The position numbers were made by a program, and so were the translations under genes. From Actinomyces sp. oral taxon 897 (lineage in GTDB: Bacteria; Actinomycetota; Actinomycetes; Actinomycetales; Actinomycetaceae): a stretch of DNA of 64,000 nt. Positions 42,930-51,778 of this stretch are shown here, in pieces. The notes under the pieces were generated by a model, which saw only the letters and a program-made list of their open reading frames with translations, was not told where the DNA came from and did not search any database. The stretch covers positions 2,046,001-2,110,000 of the forward strand of contig NZ_CP027236.1 of assembly GCF_002999235.1 (NCBI RefSeq), read 5' to 3'. How positions within the stretch are numbered: position 1 is the first letter of the stretch; every line of letters starts with the position of its first letter.

Positions 42930-44263
42930 ACCAGCCTCCTCATGGCCCGGGGCAGGTCCTCGAGCCGGTCCAGGTCCAGCACGTCCATGGCGCCCACCCG
43001 ACGGCGCCTGAACGGCTCCTGCCCGCAGCGCACCGCCAGGGCCATCATGGACACCGGGACCACCCCGCGCAGCCGGGCCAGGTCGCCCACGGGCAGGCAC
43101 TGGCCGGTGACCAGGACCAGCACCGAGGCGTCAGGGTGGTCGGCGCAGGCCCGGCGGGCCAGGGACACGTCGTCGCGCGCGGCCTCCAGGGCCAGGGAGC
43201 AGGAGGCGTCCAGCAGACGCAGGGGCGTGGTGGTGGGCAGGGACGCCCCGGGGGTGAGCAGGCGGACCTGCCTGCCCTGGAGCATGGCGTCCAGGGCCAG
43301 GGAGCAGGCCACGCTCACCGCCGTCTCGAAGTGCTCCGGGTCGTCGTAGTCCGCCTCCGCCGTGGACAGGACCACCATGAGGCTGGAGCGGCGGGTCTCC
43401 TCGAACTGGCGGACCATGAGGCGCCCGACGCGGGCGGTGGTGCGCCAGTGCACGTTGCGCCGGTCGTCCCCGGGCACGTAGTCGCGCAGGGCGTGGAAGG
43501 ACACGTCCGAGCTGGACAGGTCCTGGGTGACCGCGCCCTCGACGTCCCGCAGCACGCCCTGGAGGACCGCCCCCATGAGGACCGTGCGCGGGTGGACGTG
43601 GATCCTCTGGGCGCGGGTGCGCTCGCGCTCGCGGCGCAGCAGGCCGACGGGGTCGCGGGCCACGCACAGCACCGGTCCCACGGTGACCACGCCCCGGTGG
43701 TCGGTGGGCAGCACGAAGCCCCGCTCGAAGCTGGCCCGCGGGGCCAGGGTGGGCACCGCGAACACGGCGGTGCCCCCGCCGATGGGCAGCTCCATGCGGG
43801 TGGGCAGCAGGGAGCGGGTCAGGGGGTTGGTGACCTCCACGTGCACCAGGGCGTGGTCCCCGACCGTCACCTTGCTGTTCAGCGGGGAGTGGCTGACCTG
43901 GTGCCCGCCGGAGGGCAGCAGCCACAGCCAGGCGGTGCACACCACGACGGCGAGGACCACCGCCGCGCTCCAGGCCTCCTGCCAGCCCAGGACCCAGCCG
44001 GCCGCCACGCAGGCCGCCAGCAGCACCCCGGCGGCGACGCCGGTGGGGGTGACCACCCGCCACGGCGCCGTGAGCACCGAGGCGGCCCGGGCGTGCGGGA
44101 GGAGGCGGGCGAGGCGGCCCAGGGGGCGCAGGACGGGTGCGGCGAGGCGGCCCAGGGGGCGCAGGGCCCGGACGAGCCCGCGCACGGGGGCCAGGAGCCG
44201 ACGACGGCCAGCTGACTGGGACCGGGAGGGTCGCGGGGAGGAAGGGACCGGGGCGGGAGACAC
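42926..44263 (-). CDS. DUF58 (vWA-like) protein
   Basis: A 445-residue membrane-bound protein. Two helices (about 78-120, TPTGVAAGVLLAACVAAGWVLG and WSAAVVLAVVVCTAWLWL) precede a beta-rich region and the DUF58 signature DYVPGDDRRNVHWRTTARVGRLMVRQFE, then a von Willebrand A-like segment with SLMVVLSTAEADYDD. It pairs functionally with MoxR ATPases as a metal-dependent adaptor or chaperone substrate. The N-terminal 60 residues are basic with a duplicated LRPLGRLA. GTG 44263 has only a weak ribosome-binding site. Confidence 0.9.
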   Translation of the reverse strand: MSPAPVPSSPRPSRSQSAGRRRLLAPVRGLVRALRPLGRLAAPVLRPLGRLARLLPHARAASVLTAPWRVVTPTGVAAGVLLAACVAAGWVLGWQEAWSAAVVLAVVVCTAWLWLLPSGGHQVSHSPLNSKVTVGDHALVHVEVTNPLTRSLLPTRMELPIGGGTAVFAVPTLAPRASFERGFVLPTDHRGVVTVGPVLCVARDPVGLLRRERERTRAQRIHVHPRTVLMGAVLQGVLRDVEGAVTQDLSSSDVSFHALRDYVPGDDRRNVHWRTTARVGRLMVRQFEETRRSSLMVVLSTAEADYDDPEHFETAVSVACSLALDAMLQGRQVRLLTPGASLPTTTPLRLLDASCSLALEAARDDVSLARRACADHPDASVLVLVTGQCLPVGDLARLRGVVPVSMMALAVRCGQEPFRRRRVGAMDVLDLDRLEDLPRAMRRLV

Positions 44264-44269
44264 GTCTTA

Positions 44270-45232
44270 TTACCTGTGGGTGGGTGCGGGTACGGTGGTC
44301 AGGGCGTGGTCGATGACCTGCTCGGGACTGGCCCCGGCGAACTCCGCGTCAGGATCCATCACCACACGGTGCGCCCACACACTACGAGCCAGATCCTTGA
44401 CGTCATCAGGCACCACGTACGCCCGACCCTGGGCAGCCGCCCACACCCGCGCCACCCGCACCATCGCGATCGCCCCACGAGTCGACACCCCCAACCTCAC
44501 CGAGGCATCCCCCCGCGTCGCCTCCACCAGAGCCCCCACATAGTCCAGCACCGAGTCCTCCACATGGTTACCCGCCGCCAGATCCGCCATCGACGCCACC
44601 GCCGAGGACGCGATCACCGCCCCCAGCGACCGAGACCGGTCCGGACGAGCCGACCCCGCCAGCACCCGACGCAGAGCCACCCGGTCCGGGTACCCCACCG
44701 ACGTCTTGACCAGGAACCGGTCCAACTGAGCCTCAGGCAGACGATACGTCCCCGCCTGCTCAATCGGGTTCTGCGTCGCGATCACCATGAACGGACGACC
44801 CGCCGCATGAGCCACCCCGTCCACCGTCACCTGCGACTCCTCCATCACCTCCAACAGGGCCGACTGCGTCTTCGGACTCGCCCGGTTGATCTCGTCCGCC
44901 AGCACCACCGACGCGAACACCGGACCCGCGTGGAACTCCCACTCCCCACTCCCCTGGTCGAACACCGTCACCCCCGTGATATCACTAGGCAGCAGATCCG
45001 GCGTGAACTGGATCCGCGAGTGCGTCCCCTGCACCGTCGCCGCCACCGCCCGAGCCAGAGCCGTCTTCCCCGTCCCCGGCGCGTCCTCCAGCAACAAGTG
45101 CCCCTCAGCCAACATCGTCACCAGAGCCAACCTCACCACCTCCTCCTTACCCAACAGAGCCAGACCCACATTACCCACCATCCGCGCAAACGTCTCCGCA
45201 AACCAAGCCGCATTCTCCTGAGTCATAGCCAT
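44270..45232 (-). CDS. MoxR-family AAA+ ATPase with atypical codon usage
   Basis: A 320-residue AAA+ chaperone-like ATPase. Walker A is LLEDAPGTGKTALA (48-60), Walker B VVLADEINRA, sensor 1 ATQNPIEQAGTYRLPEAQLDRF, with sensor 2 near GVSTRGAIAM. It is expected to remodel or activate the DUF58/TGM partners encoded downstream. Codon choice is remarkable: third positions are nearly all G or T (GCG, ACG, GTG, TCG, GGG, GGT, TTG), while neighbours use GCC, ACC, GTC, TCC and GGC. Normal usage returns abruptly for the last 20 or so codons. This suggests a mosaic origin. Confidence 0.93.
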   Translation of the reverse strand: MAMTQENAAWFAETFARMVGNVGLALLGKEEVVRLALVTMLAEGHLLLEDAPGTGKTALARAVAATVQGTHSRIQFTPDLLPSDITGVTVFDQGSGEWEFHAGPVFASVVLADEINRASPKTQSALLEVMEESQVTVDGVAHAAGRPFMVIATQNPIEQAGTYRLPEAQLDRFLVKTSVGYPDRVALRRVLAGSARPDRSRSLGAVIASSAVASMADLAAGNHVEDSVLDYVGALVEATRGDASVRLGVSTRGAIAMVRVARVWAAAQGRAYVVPDDVKDLARSVWAHRVVMDPDAEFAGASPEQVIDHALTTVPAPTHR

Positions 45233-45314
45233 AGGGCAATGATCCTATACGCGGCCCGGCGCCACAGTGTGAGACCGAGCGTGCCAGGTCTCAATATGGT
45301 CACTGCCCGGGGGC
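45233..45314 (-). promoter_or_regulatory. fn3-moxR spacer with hairpin and possible promoter
   Basis: TGAGACC (45270-45276) pairs with GGTCTCA (45287-45293) around a 10-nt loop. Nearer moxR the minus strand reads CGTATAGGATC, whose TAGGAT fits a -10 box, but I see no convincing -35. The spacer may give moxR and the genes after it a promoter of their own, or the hairpin may attenuate read-through from the large upstream gene. Confidence 0.35.
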
Positions 45315-48300
45315 CTACTTCTGGGTGCAGGTCACCTCGGCGTCGCGCGTGTTGGCACGGTGGGGGAAGACCTGGTGGGCCTCCCCGTTGGGATCCAGGC
45401 TGACGGCCCCGTGGTAGGTGAAGAGGTTGTTCTGCCCCTTCTCCCGGTAGGAGTAGGAGCACTCCACGACGCTGCTGGGCCTCATGCCGCGGATGTCCAC
45501 GACGATCTTCCAGCAGCTGTCCTGCGAGAACCCGCTCTCCTTGAGGTCCTGGGCGCTGCACTTAGCGTCGGGGGAGTCCGGTGAGATGGCGAAGGTGCGC
45601 TTCTCCCCCGGGCTGGGCGGGTTCGGGCTCACCGAGCCCCGGATGAAGCAGCCCCAGTCGGAGGTCCCGGCGTCGCTGGTAGCGCGCACGCACCAGGTGA
45701 AGGCGGAGCCGGAGCTGTAGGGGAAGGTCTTGGTCTCGCCCACGGTCAGGGGGGTGCCGTCGGTGGCGGAGCCTGAGTGGGACCACTGGTAGGTGTTGGC
45801 CCTGCCCCCGGTGGCCCCCGGGGTCCAGGTGCACGACCACTGGCTGCCGTTGACCGTGCAGGAGGCGGTGGGGCTGGACGGCGGCCCGTAGGGGGTGACC
45901 GAGGCGGCCTGGACCGGCTCGGAGTACAGGGTGCTGCCGTCGCTGGTGGTGCCCGAGGCCCGGGCCCGCAGGGTCACCGGGGCGCCGTCGGTCAGGCCGT
46001 CGAAGGTGGTGCCAGACTGCCAGGTGGAGCCGTCCAGGGAGTACTGGATACTCAACTCGCCCTGGCTCCAGCCGTTGCCCGCCCGGGGGTAAGCCGGGGT
46101 GGCCACGCTGACCTGGCCGTTGACCCCGGTGGCCTGCGCGACCGGGGCGCTGGGGGCCAGCGGGGCGGTCTGCAGGACGTAGCTGGTGGGGTCGGAGGTG
46201 GCCGACCCGGCGCGGTTGGTGGCGGTCACGGTGAAGGTGTAGGAGCCCGGGTCCAGGGGGATGCTGAGCCTGGTGGCCCCGCCCGCGCTGGGTGAGGTGG
46301 TGGTGGCCCCGGTGACGTTGACGGTGTAGGTCACGGGCGCGCCGTTGGCGGGGGCGGCCCCCCAGCTGACGGTCACCCCCTCGGAGGAGGGGGTCACGGT
46401 GGGCGCGGAGGGCTTGCCCGGGGCCCCGTAGGGGGCGGCCGGGGCGGAGGGCGCGGAGTAGGCCGAGGGGGTGCCGGCGCTGAGCACGGCCCGCACCGAC
46501 ATGGTGTAGGTGGTGCCTACGCTCACCTCGGGGGCCTGGACCTCCACGGAGGTGCCCGAGACGGTCTTGGTCACCGTGCTGCCCCCGCCCCTGGGCTGGA
46601 GGCGCACCTCGTAGGTGATGGTCACGCCCTCAATGTCGGGCACCGCGTTCCACCGGGCGCTCAGGGCGCCCTCGCCGCCGGTCAGCTGGACGCCGGTGGG
46701 CACCTGGGGGGTGACCGACAGGACCACCGGGGTGGAGGTGGCCGACGCCGGGGAGTCCCCGGCGGAGTTGTGGGCCACCACGTAGAAGGAGTAGGTGCCG
46801 CCCACCGGCAGGCCGGTGGCCACGCAGGGCGGGGCGGTGCACGACCACTGCCCGGCACCACCGGCCTCCGTGACGGTGTAGCCGGTGATGGGCGCGCCGT
46901 GGTCCGGTCCCGGGGTCCAGGTCACGGTCATGCCGGTGGCCCCCCGGGGGGTGGCGCGCACACCGGTGGGGGCCCCGGGGGCGGAGACCACCGTGACCGT
47001 CACGGAGCCGGTCACCGAGCGCGACTCCAGGCCCGAGGCGTCCATGACCCGGTACTGCACGAGCACCCGGCCGTAGAAGCCGGCCTCGGGGGAGATGGTG
47101 ATGACGGTCCCGGAGGTGGTCACCGCGGCCCGGCCCGCGGTGACCACCGGGGTGCTGGGCAGGGTGATGGGCTTGTCGGGGAAGGGGTTGGTGACCAGGG
47201 TGGCCACGTCCACGCTCACCGGGGACCCGTCGGAGGTGCGGGTCGCCGGGACCGTGGTCATCATGGGGCGGGTGGAGGCGGCCACCTTGACCGGGACACT
47301 GGCCGCCACGGGGTCGTTGACGCCGTCGCTGAGCGTGACCGGCACGGAGAGGCTGGTGCCCGGCTGGGCGTCGAGGGTGGCCGAGACGCTCAGGGTGGAG
47401 TCGGACAGGGTGGCGCTCAGGCCCGCGGGCACGGTCCCCAGGGAGAAGGTCAGGGCGTCGCCGTCCGTGTCGCGGGCCATGGCGCCCAGGCTGACGCCCA
47501 CCGGCGGCTCACCGGGGGCCACCGTGACCTCGGTGGGGGTGAAGGTCGGGGGCGTGTTGGTGGTGGAGGTCACCAGGACGGGCAGGGTCACGGTGGCCGC
47601 CAGGGCGTCCGACCCGGTGCCGTCGCGCACCTCGAAGGTCACCGAGGTCTGCCCGGCGAAGCCCTTCTGGGGCGTCAGGCGCAGGGTGCCCGGCCCCTGC
47701 AGGGTGGCCGACTCCACGCCGGTGCCCCCGTGGATGGTGCTCTCGTCGGTAATGACCGGGCTGGTGCCGGCACGGGTCTGGATGTGGGCGGACAGGGGGA
47801 TGTCGGTGCTGGTGTCCGCCGGGACGCTCACCGGGACGGTGCTGGCGTCCACGCGCGGGCGCAGCTCGCGCAGCGCGGGGACCACCACGACGGCGTGGCC
47901 GGTCAGCCCGTCGGCGTCGGTGACGGTGTACAGGACCGTACGCGGCTCCTGGGACACCGACAGGCGCAGGCTCTTGTCCACCACCTGCACGTCGGGCTCC
48001 TCGGTGCTCAGCGTCAGGCTCCAGGGGGACCCGTCCTTGTCCCGGTCGTTGTCCAGGACGGGGACGGTGACCTGGCCAGAGGCGTCCACCTGGTCCACGG
48101 TGACGTAGTCGTCCACCCCCACCGGGTGGGCCCGGGGGGCGTCGGAGCTGACCTGGAGGGTGACGGTGCCCACGGCGGTGCCCCCGCGGGAGTCGGAGAC
48201 CGTGTAGCGCAGGGAGTAGACGCCCTCGGAGGAGGGCAGGGTCACCAGGACCTGGTTGGCCCTGGAGGAGACCTCCAGGGCGGGGTCCTCCGCCACGGGG

Positions 48301-51300
48301 GCGCCCTGGAGGGACAGGCGGTCGCCGTCGGCGTCCAGGTCGTTGGCCAGGACGTCCACGGCCACGGTCCGCCCCGGCTGGGCCACCACCAGGTCGTCCA
48401 CGGCCACCGGCGGGGTGTTGACGGCCGAGGAGCTGGCCACGCCCACCCGCACCGTGCCCGTGGCCTGGGCCCCCAGGCGGTCCTCCACCACGTAGGTGAA
48501 GGTGTCGGTGCCGCTGGCGCCGCTGGAGGGCGTGTAGGTCAGCCAGGTGGAGCTGACGGTGACGGTGCCCATAGTGGGGGCCTGGCCCAGGCCCACCAGG
48601 CTCACGGAGTCGCCGTCGGCGTCAATGCCCTCCAGGGGCACGGTGACGTTGACCGGGGAGCCCTCCACGGTGCGCGCCTCCAGGCCCTGGGGCACGGGGG
48701 CGGAGTTGTTGGCGTCGTCGCGCGCCCACACGTCCACGGTCAGGGTGCCCGAGGCGGTCTGCTGGCTGGTGTCCAGGGCCGAGTAGGTCAGGGTGGTGCG
48801 CCCGGGGACCTGGCCGGCCTTGAAGCGCACGGTGTTCTCGCTGACCCAGGCCGTCCCCAGGGGCTGGTCGAGGAACTCCAGGTCGGGGGCCACTGACAGG
48901 CTCAGCCCGGAGGGGGAGGAGTCGTTGGCCAGCACCGAGACCGTCACCACGTCCCCGGCGCGCACCACGGCGGTGTCGTTGCCCACCACCGGGACCTGGA
49001 GCTCGGTGGTGGCCACCGGGACCACCGAGACGGTGCCGGTGGCCGAGGCGGTGCCGTTGGACACCACGTAGCGGATCTCCGTGCCCTCGGGGACGGGGCC
49101 CGCGGCGGAGACCTGGAGCAGGGAGTGGTCCACCAGGGTCACGCTCACGCCGACGTCCTGGGGGGCCTGGACGGACTGGAGCACCAGGATGCCGCCAGCG
49201 GGGTCGAAGTCGTTGCTCAGGGGGGCGACGGTGGTGCTCCCGCCGTCGCGCAGCAGCACCGTGTCCTGCTCCACCTGGGGCGGGACGGAGGGGGCGGAGG
49301 GGGCTACCACGTCAATACGCACAATGCCCTTGGCGGTGCCCGAGCCGGCGGCCACGTCGTAGGTCAGGTAGAGGGTCTGGGGGCTGTCGGCGGTCAGGGA
49401 GAAGACCCCGGCCTGCTGGTCCACGGTGACCGTGACCCCCACCGGCGGGTCGCTGACGGCGGCCAGGCGCAGGGGGTCGCCCGTGGGCGAGACGTCGTTG
49501 TCCAGGGGCGCCACCACGGCGGTGGTCCCGGCCACCACCCGCACGTGGTCGGCGTTAGCCTGGGGCAGGGCCGACTCGGCGCCGACCACCTTGACCTTGA
49601 CGGTGCCGGTGGCCGACTCCCGCCCGTCGGAGACCGTCACGCTCAGCTCGTGCTCCCCCACGCCGGCGCCGGTGTCGCGCACCACCACGGTGCCCTCGTT
49701 GGAGGTCATGACGTCCATCCCCTGGCCCTGGGCCGAGGACAGGTAGACGCTGTCGCCGTCGGGGTCGCGCCAGTAGCCCAGGACGCCCAGGGAGCCCGAG
49801 GCGCCCTCCACGATCGTCAGGGAGGGCACGGAGGTCTCCGTGGGCGCCTCGTTGCGGGCCCACTCGTGGATCTCCACCTCGGCGACGGCGGAGTCGCTCA
49901 GGCCGCGCCCGTCGTCGGCGGTGTAGGGCACGGTCACGCTCCCGGTGGCGTCGGCGGGCACGTCCAGGCGCAGGGCCAGGCCGCCCTGGGCCTGGGTGAC
50001 GGTGGCCGAGCTGCCCGCGTCACCGGGCACGGCGGTGAGCACGTCGCCGTCGGGGTCGGAGTCGTTGGCCAGGACCGGCAGGACCGTGGAGCGTCCCGGG
50101 CGCGCCCCGAAGTGGTCGTCCACGGCGACCGGGGGGTGGTTCTCCTCGGTGCGCTCGGGCTGGGACTGGTCCTCCGAGGCGTCGGCGGAGTCGTCCTGCT
50201 GGTCGGCGTCCCGGTCGTTCTGGGCGGTGGTCTCGGTCCAGTCGTCCAGGAGGACGAGGTCCTCGTCGGGCAGCCACACCCGGCCCGCCGCAATGTCGTT
50301 GAGCACGATGGCGTCGCGGTTGACCCGGAACACGGGGCTGGTGGAGGCCGCCAGGGTGTCGTCGTGCCGGATCTCGGGGGTGGTGCCGCAGCCGCGCAGG
50401 AACTGCCCCGAGCCGGACCAGGCGGCGTAGACGCAGTCCTTGAGGCGTACCGGTGCGGCGGGCACGCCGGGGGCCTCGGCGTCCTTGCCCCCGCTGGTAC
50501 TGGCCTGCCGGGTGGGGGCCGAGCCGTCCAGGGGCACGGTGTACAGGGCGGTGCGGGAGGCCACCAGGACCGAGCCGGCGGCCGGCCCGGGCTGCTGGAG
50601 GACCAGCCCGCCCTCCCCCAGGTCGGTGGTGCCTCCCCCGGGCAGGTGGAGGACCCCGGTGGTGCGCTCCAGGACGACGGCGTCGGTGCCCACGGCGGTG
50701 ACGGCCACCTCCCCGCCCTGGGGCAGGGTCATGGAGGTGGTCCGCGGCTCGCCCCAGCCGGTGCCCGAGACGGGGACGGTGGTCAGGGTGCCCGCGGAGA
50801 CCGAGACCGCGTGCAGGGAGCCGTCCGTACCCGCGGCCGCCACCAGGCCCGGCTGGCCCTCCACCAGCGGCCGGGCGGAGGTCAGGGAGGACAGGGCGCT
50901 GACGGTGGTGCCCCGCACGGTGCCCTCGGTGCGGTCCACGCCCAGGACCCGGTTGGCTCCCTGGAGCACGGTGACGTCCTGGGAGACGCTGGTGGAGCCG
51001 GAGAGCTCGACCAGGGAGGGGTCCACCAGGGACACGCTGCCCTGCCCCTGGTCGGGCACGAGCACGTCGGTGCCGTCCTGGGTGACGTCGAAGGAGGCCG
51101 AGGCGGTGCGGATGGAGCCGTCCACCTGGCGGGAGGGGTAGTTCAGGCGGGCCACCAGGTGGGAGGAGGTGCTGGTCACCCACACCCCGCCGTCGTTGAG
51201 ATCCAGGTCGGCCTGGGGGACGCCGTCGTGGAGCCAGGCCGCACCGGCCAGGACCAGGGCCGTGAGAGCAGCGGTCGCGGCGGACAGACGCCGACGACGT

Positions 51301-51326
51301 GTGGCGCGCGCGACTGTTGTGCTCAT
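45315..51326 (-). CDS. Giant surface protein with cadherin/Ig-like and FN3 repeats
   Basis: A 2003-residue exported protein anchored by an N-terminal helix (residues 10-30 after RRRR). Residues about 45-340 look like a beta-propeller. From about 400 to 1150 there are repeated bacterial Ig/cadherin-like domains of the VLPVLANDSDPDGD type (e.g. VAPLDNDVSPTGD, VSVLANDSSPSG, VDVLANDLDADGD). Three or more FN3 domains lie around 1500-1750 (TGVRATPRGATGMTVTW, PSAPTVTPSSEGVTVSW). The Cys-containing C-terminus has no LPxTG. It corresponds to the Fn3 protein of the bifidobacterial PFNA cluster and may mediate adhesion or sense the envelope. Its start overlaps the TagD-like gene in ATGA, linking it to glycan synthesis. 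Confidence 0.9.
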   Translation of the reverse strand: MSTTVARATRRRRLSAATAALTALVLAGAAWLHDGVPQADLDLNDGGVWVTSTSSHLVARLNYPSRQVDGSIRTASASFDVTQDGTDVLVPDQGQGSVSLVDPSLVELSGSTSVSQDVTVLQGANRVLGVDRTEGTVRGTTVSALSSLTSARPLVEGQPGLVAAAGTDGSLHAVSVSAGTLTTVPVSGTGWGEPRTTSMTLPQGGEVAVTAVGTDAVVLERTTGVLHLPGGGTTDLGEGGLVLQQPGPAAGSVLVASRTALYTVPLDGSAPTRQASTSGGKDAEAPGVPAAPVRLKDCVYAAWSGSGQFLRGCGTTPEIRHDDTLAASTSPVFRVNRDAIVLNDIAAGRVWLPDEDLVLLDDWTETTAQNDRDADQQDDSADASEDQSQPERTEENHPPVAVDDHFGARPGRSTVLPVLANDSDPDGDVLTAVPGDAGSSATVTQAQGGLALRLDVPADATGSVTVPYTADDGRGLSDSAVAEVEIHEWARNEAPTETSVPSLTIVEGASGSLGVLGYWRDPDGDSVYLSSAQGQGMDVMTSNEGTVVVRDTGAGVGEHELSVTVSDGRESATGTVKVKVVGAESALPQANADHVRVVAGTTAVVAPLDNDVSPTGDPLRLAAVSDPPVGVTVTVDQQAGVFSLTADSPQTLYLTYDVAAGSGTAKGIVRIDVVAPSAPSVPPQVEQDTVLLRDGGSTTVAPLSNDFDPAGGILVLQSVQAPQDVGVSVTLVDHSLLQVSAAGPVPEGTEIRYVVSNGTASATGTVSVVPVATTELQVPVVGNDTAVVRAGDVVTVSVLANDSSPSGLSLSVAPDLEFLDQPLGTAWVSENTVRFKAGQVPGRTTLTYSALDTSQQTASGTLTVDVWARDDANNSAPVPQGLEARTVEGSPVNVTVPLEGIDADGDSVSLVGLGQAPTMGTVTVSSTWLTYTPSSGASGTDTFTYVVEDRLGAQATGTVRVGVASSSAVNTPPVAVDDLVVAQPGRTVAVDVLANDLDADGDRLSLQGAPVAEDPALEVSSRANQVLVTLPSSEGVYSLRYTVSDSRGGTAVGTVTLQVSSDAPRAHPVGVDDYVTVDQVDASGQVTVPVLDNDRDKDGSPWSLTLSTEEPDVQVVDKSLRLSVSQEPRTVLYTVTDADGLTGHAVVVVPALRELRPRVDASTVPVSVPADTSTDIPLSAHIQTRAGTSPVITDESTIHGGTGVESATLQGPGTLRLTPQKGFAGQTSVTFEVRDGTGSDALAATVTLPVLVTSTTNTPPTFTPTEVTVAPGEPPVGVSLGAMARDTDGDALTFSLGTVPAGLSATLSDSTLSVSATLDAQPGTSLSVPVTLSDGVNDPVAASVPVKVAASTRPMMTTVPATRTSDGSPVSVDVATLVTNPFPDKPITLPSTPVVTAGRAAVTTSGTVITISPEAGFYGRVLVQYRVMDASGLESRSVTGSVTVTVVSAPGAPTGVRATPRGATGMTVTWTPGPDHGAPITGYTVTEAGGAGQWSCTAPPCVATGLPVGGTYSFYVVAHNSAGDSPASATSTPVVLSVTPQVPTGVQLTGGEGALSARWNAVPDIEGVTITYEVRLQPRGGGSTVTKTVSGTSVEVQAPEVSVGTTYTMSVRAVLSAGTPSAYSAPSAPAAPYGAPGKPSAPTVTPSSEGVTVSWGAAPANGAPVTYTVNVTGATTTSPSAGGATRLSIPLDPGSYTFTVTATNRAGSATSDPTSYVLQTAPLAPSAPVAQATGVNGQVSVATPAYPRAGNGWSQGELSIQYSLDGSTWQSGTTFDGLTDGAPVTLRARASGTTSDGSTLYSEPVQAASVTPYGPPSSPTASCTVNGSQWSCTWTPGATGGRANTYQWSHSGSATDGTPLTVGETKTFPYSSGSAFTWCVRATSDAGTSDWGCFIRGSVSPNPPSPGEKRTFAISPDSPDAKCSAQDLKESGFSQDSCWKIVVDIRGMRPSSVVECSYSYREKGQNNLFTYHGAVSLDPNGEAHQVFPHRANTRDAEVTCTQK

Positions 51327-51778
51327 AGCTGGGTAGGACCTCCGGGACGAGGGCTGGTGCGCGACGAGATCTGCTGGGACAGGGCCCGGCGCAGCATGGT
51401 TGAGGACGTGGTGGGAGTATAGGGGAGGTAGACCACCCGGGCCCCCACCTCGGCCATCTGGGCCTCCAGGCGCTCGCCCTTGGGGGTGTCCTTCCAGTCG
51501 GTGCCCTTGAAGAGCAGGTCGAAGGGGTGGGCCCGCCAGGCCAGGCGCTTGTCCTGGTCGTGGTCGGGGACCACCTCGTCAACCACCCGCAGGGCCGCCA
51601 CCAGCGCCATGCGCTCGACCAGGGGGACGACGGGAGGGGCCCCCTTCATGCGCACCAGGGACTCGTCGGTGGCCACCCCCACCACCAGGTGGTCGCAGTG
51701 CCGGGAGGCGGTGGTCAGGATATTGAGGTGGCCCACGTGGAGCATGTCGAAGCCGCCGGGGACGTAGCCTACCTGCAT
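51323..51778 (-). CDS. TagD-like cytidylyltransferase
   Basis: A 151-residue nucleotidyltransferase of the glycerol-3-phosphate/ethanolamine-phosphate cytidylyltransferase type. GYVPGGFDMLHVGHLNIL carries the catalytic HxGH, VGVATDESLVRMKG the binding loop, and TPTTSSTMLRR the C-terminal substrate signature. It probably makes a CDP-activated polyol for a teichoic-acid-like polymer. A CDP-alcohol transferase gene (55087) in the same locus could use it. ATG 51778 overlaps the upstream stop by one base (TGATG), and the gene overlaps the giant surface protein gene, so all three are read together. Confidence 0.88.
   Translation of the reverse strand: MQVGYVPGGFDMLHVGHLNILTTASRHCDHLVVGVATDESLVRMKGAPPVVPLVERMALVAALRVVDEVVPDHDQDKRLAWRAHPFDLLFKGTDWKDTPKGERLEAQMAEVGARVVYLPYTPTTSSTMLRRALSQQISSRTSPRPGGPTQL

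Noticed and set aside
44276..45403. Plus-strand 375-codon frame opposite moxR
   Set aside because: His/Arg/Pro-rich shadow created by the G-ending codons of moxR; no motif.
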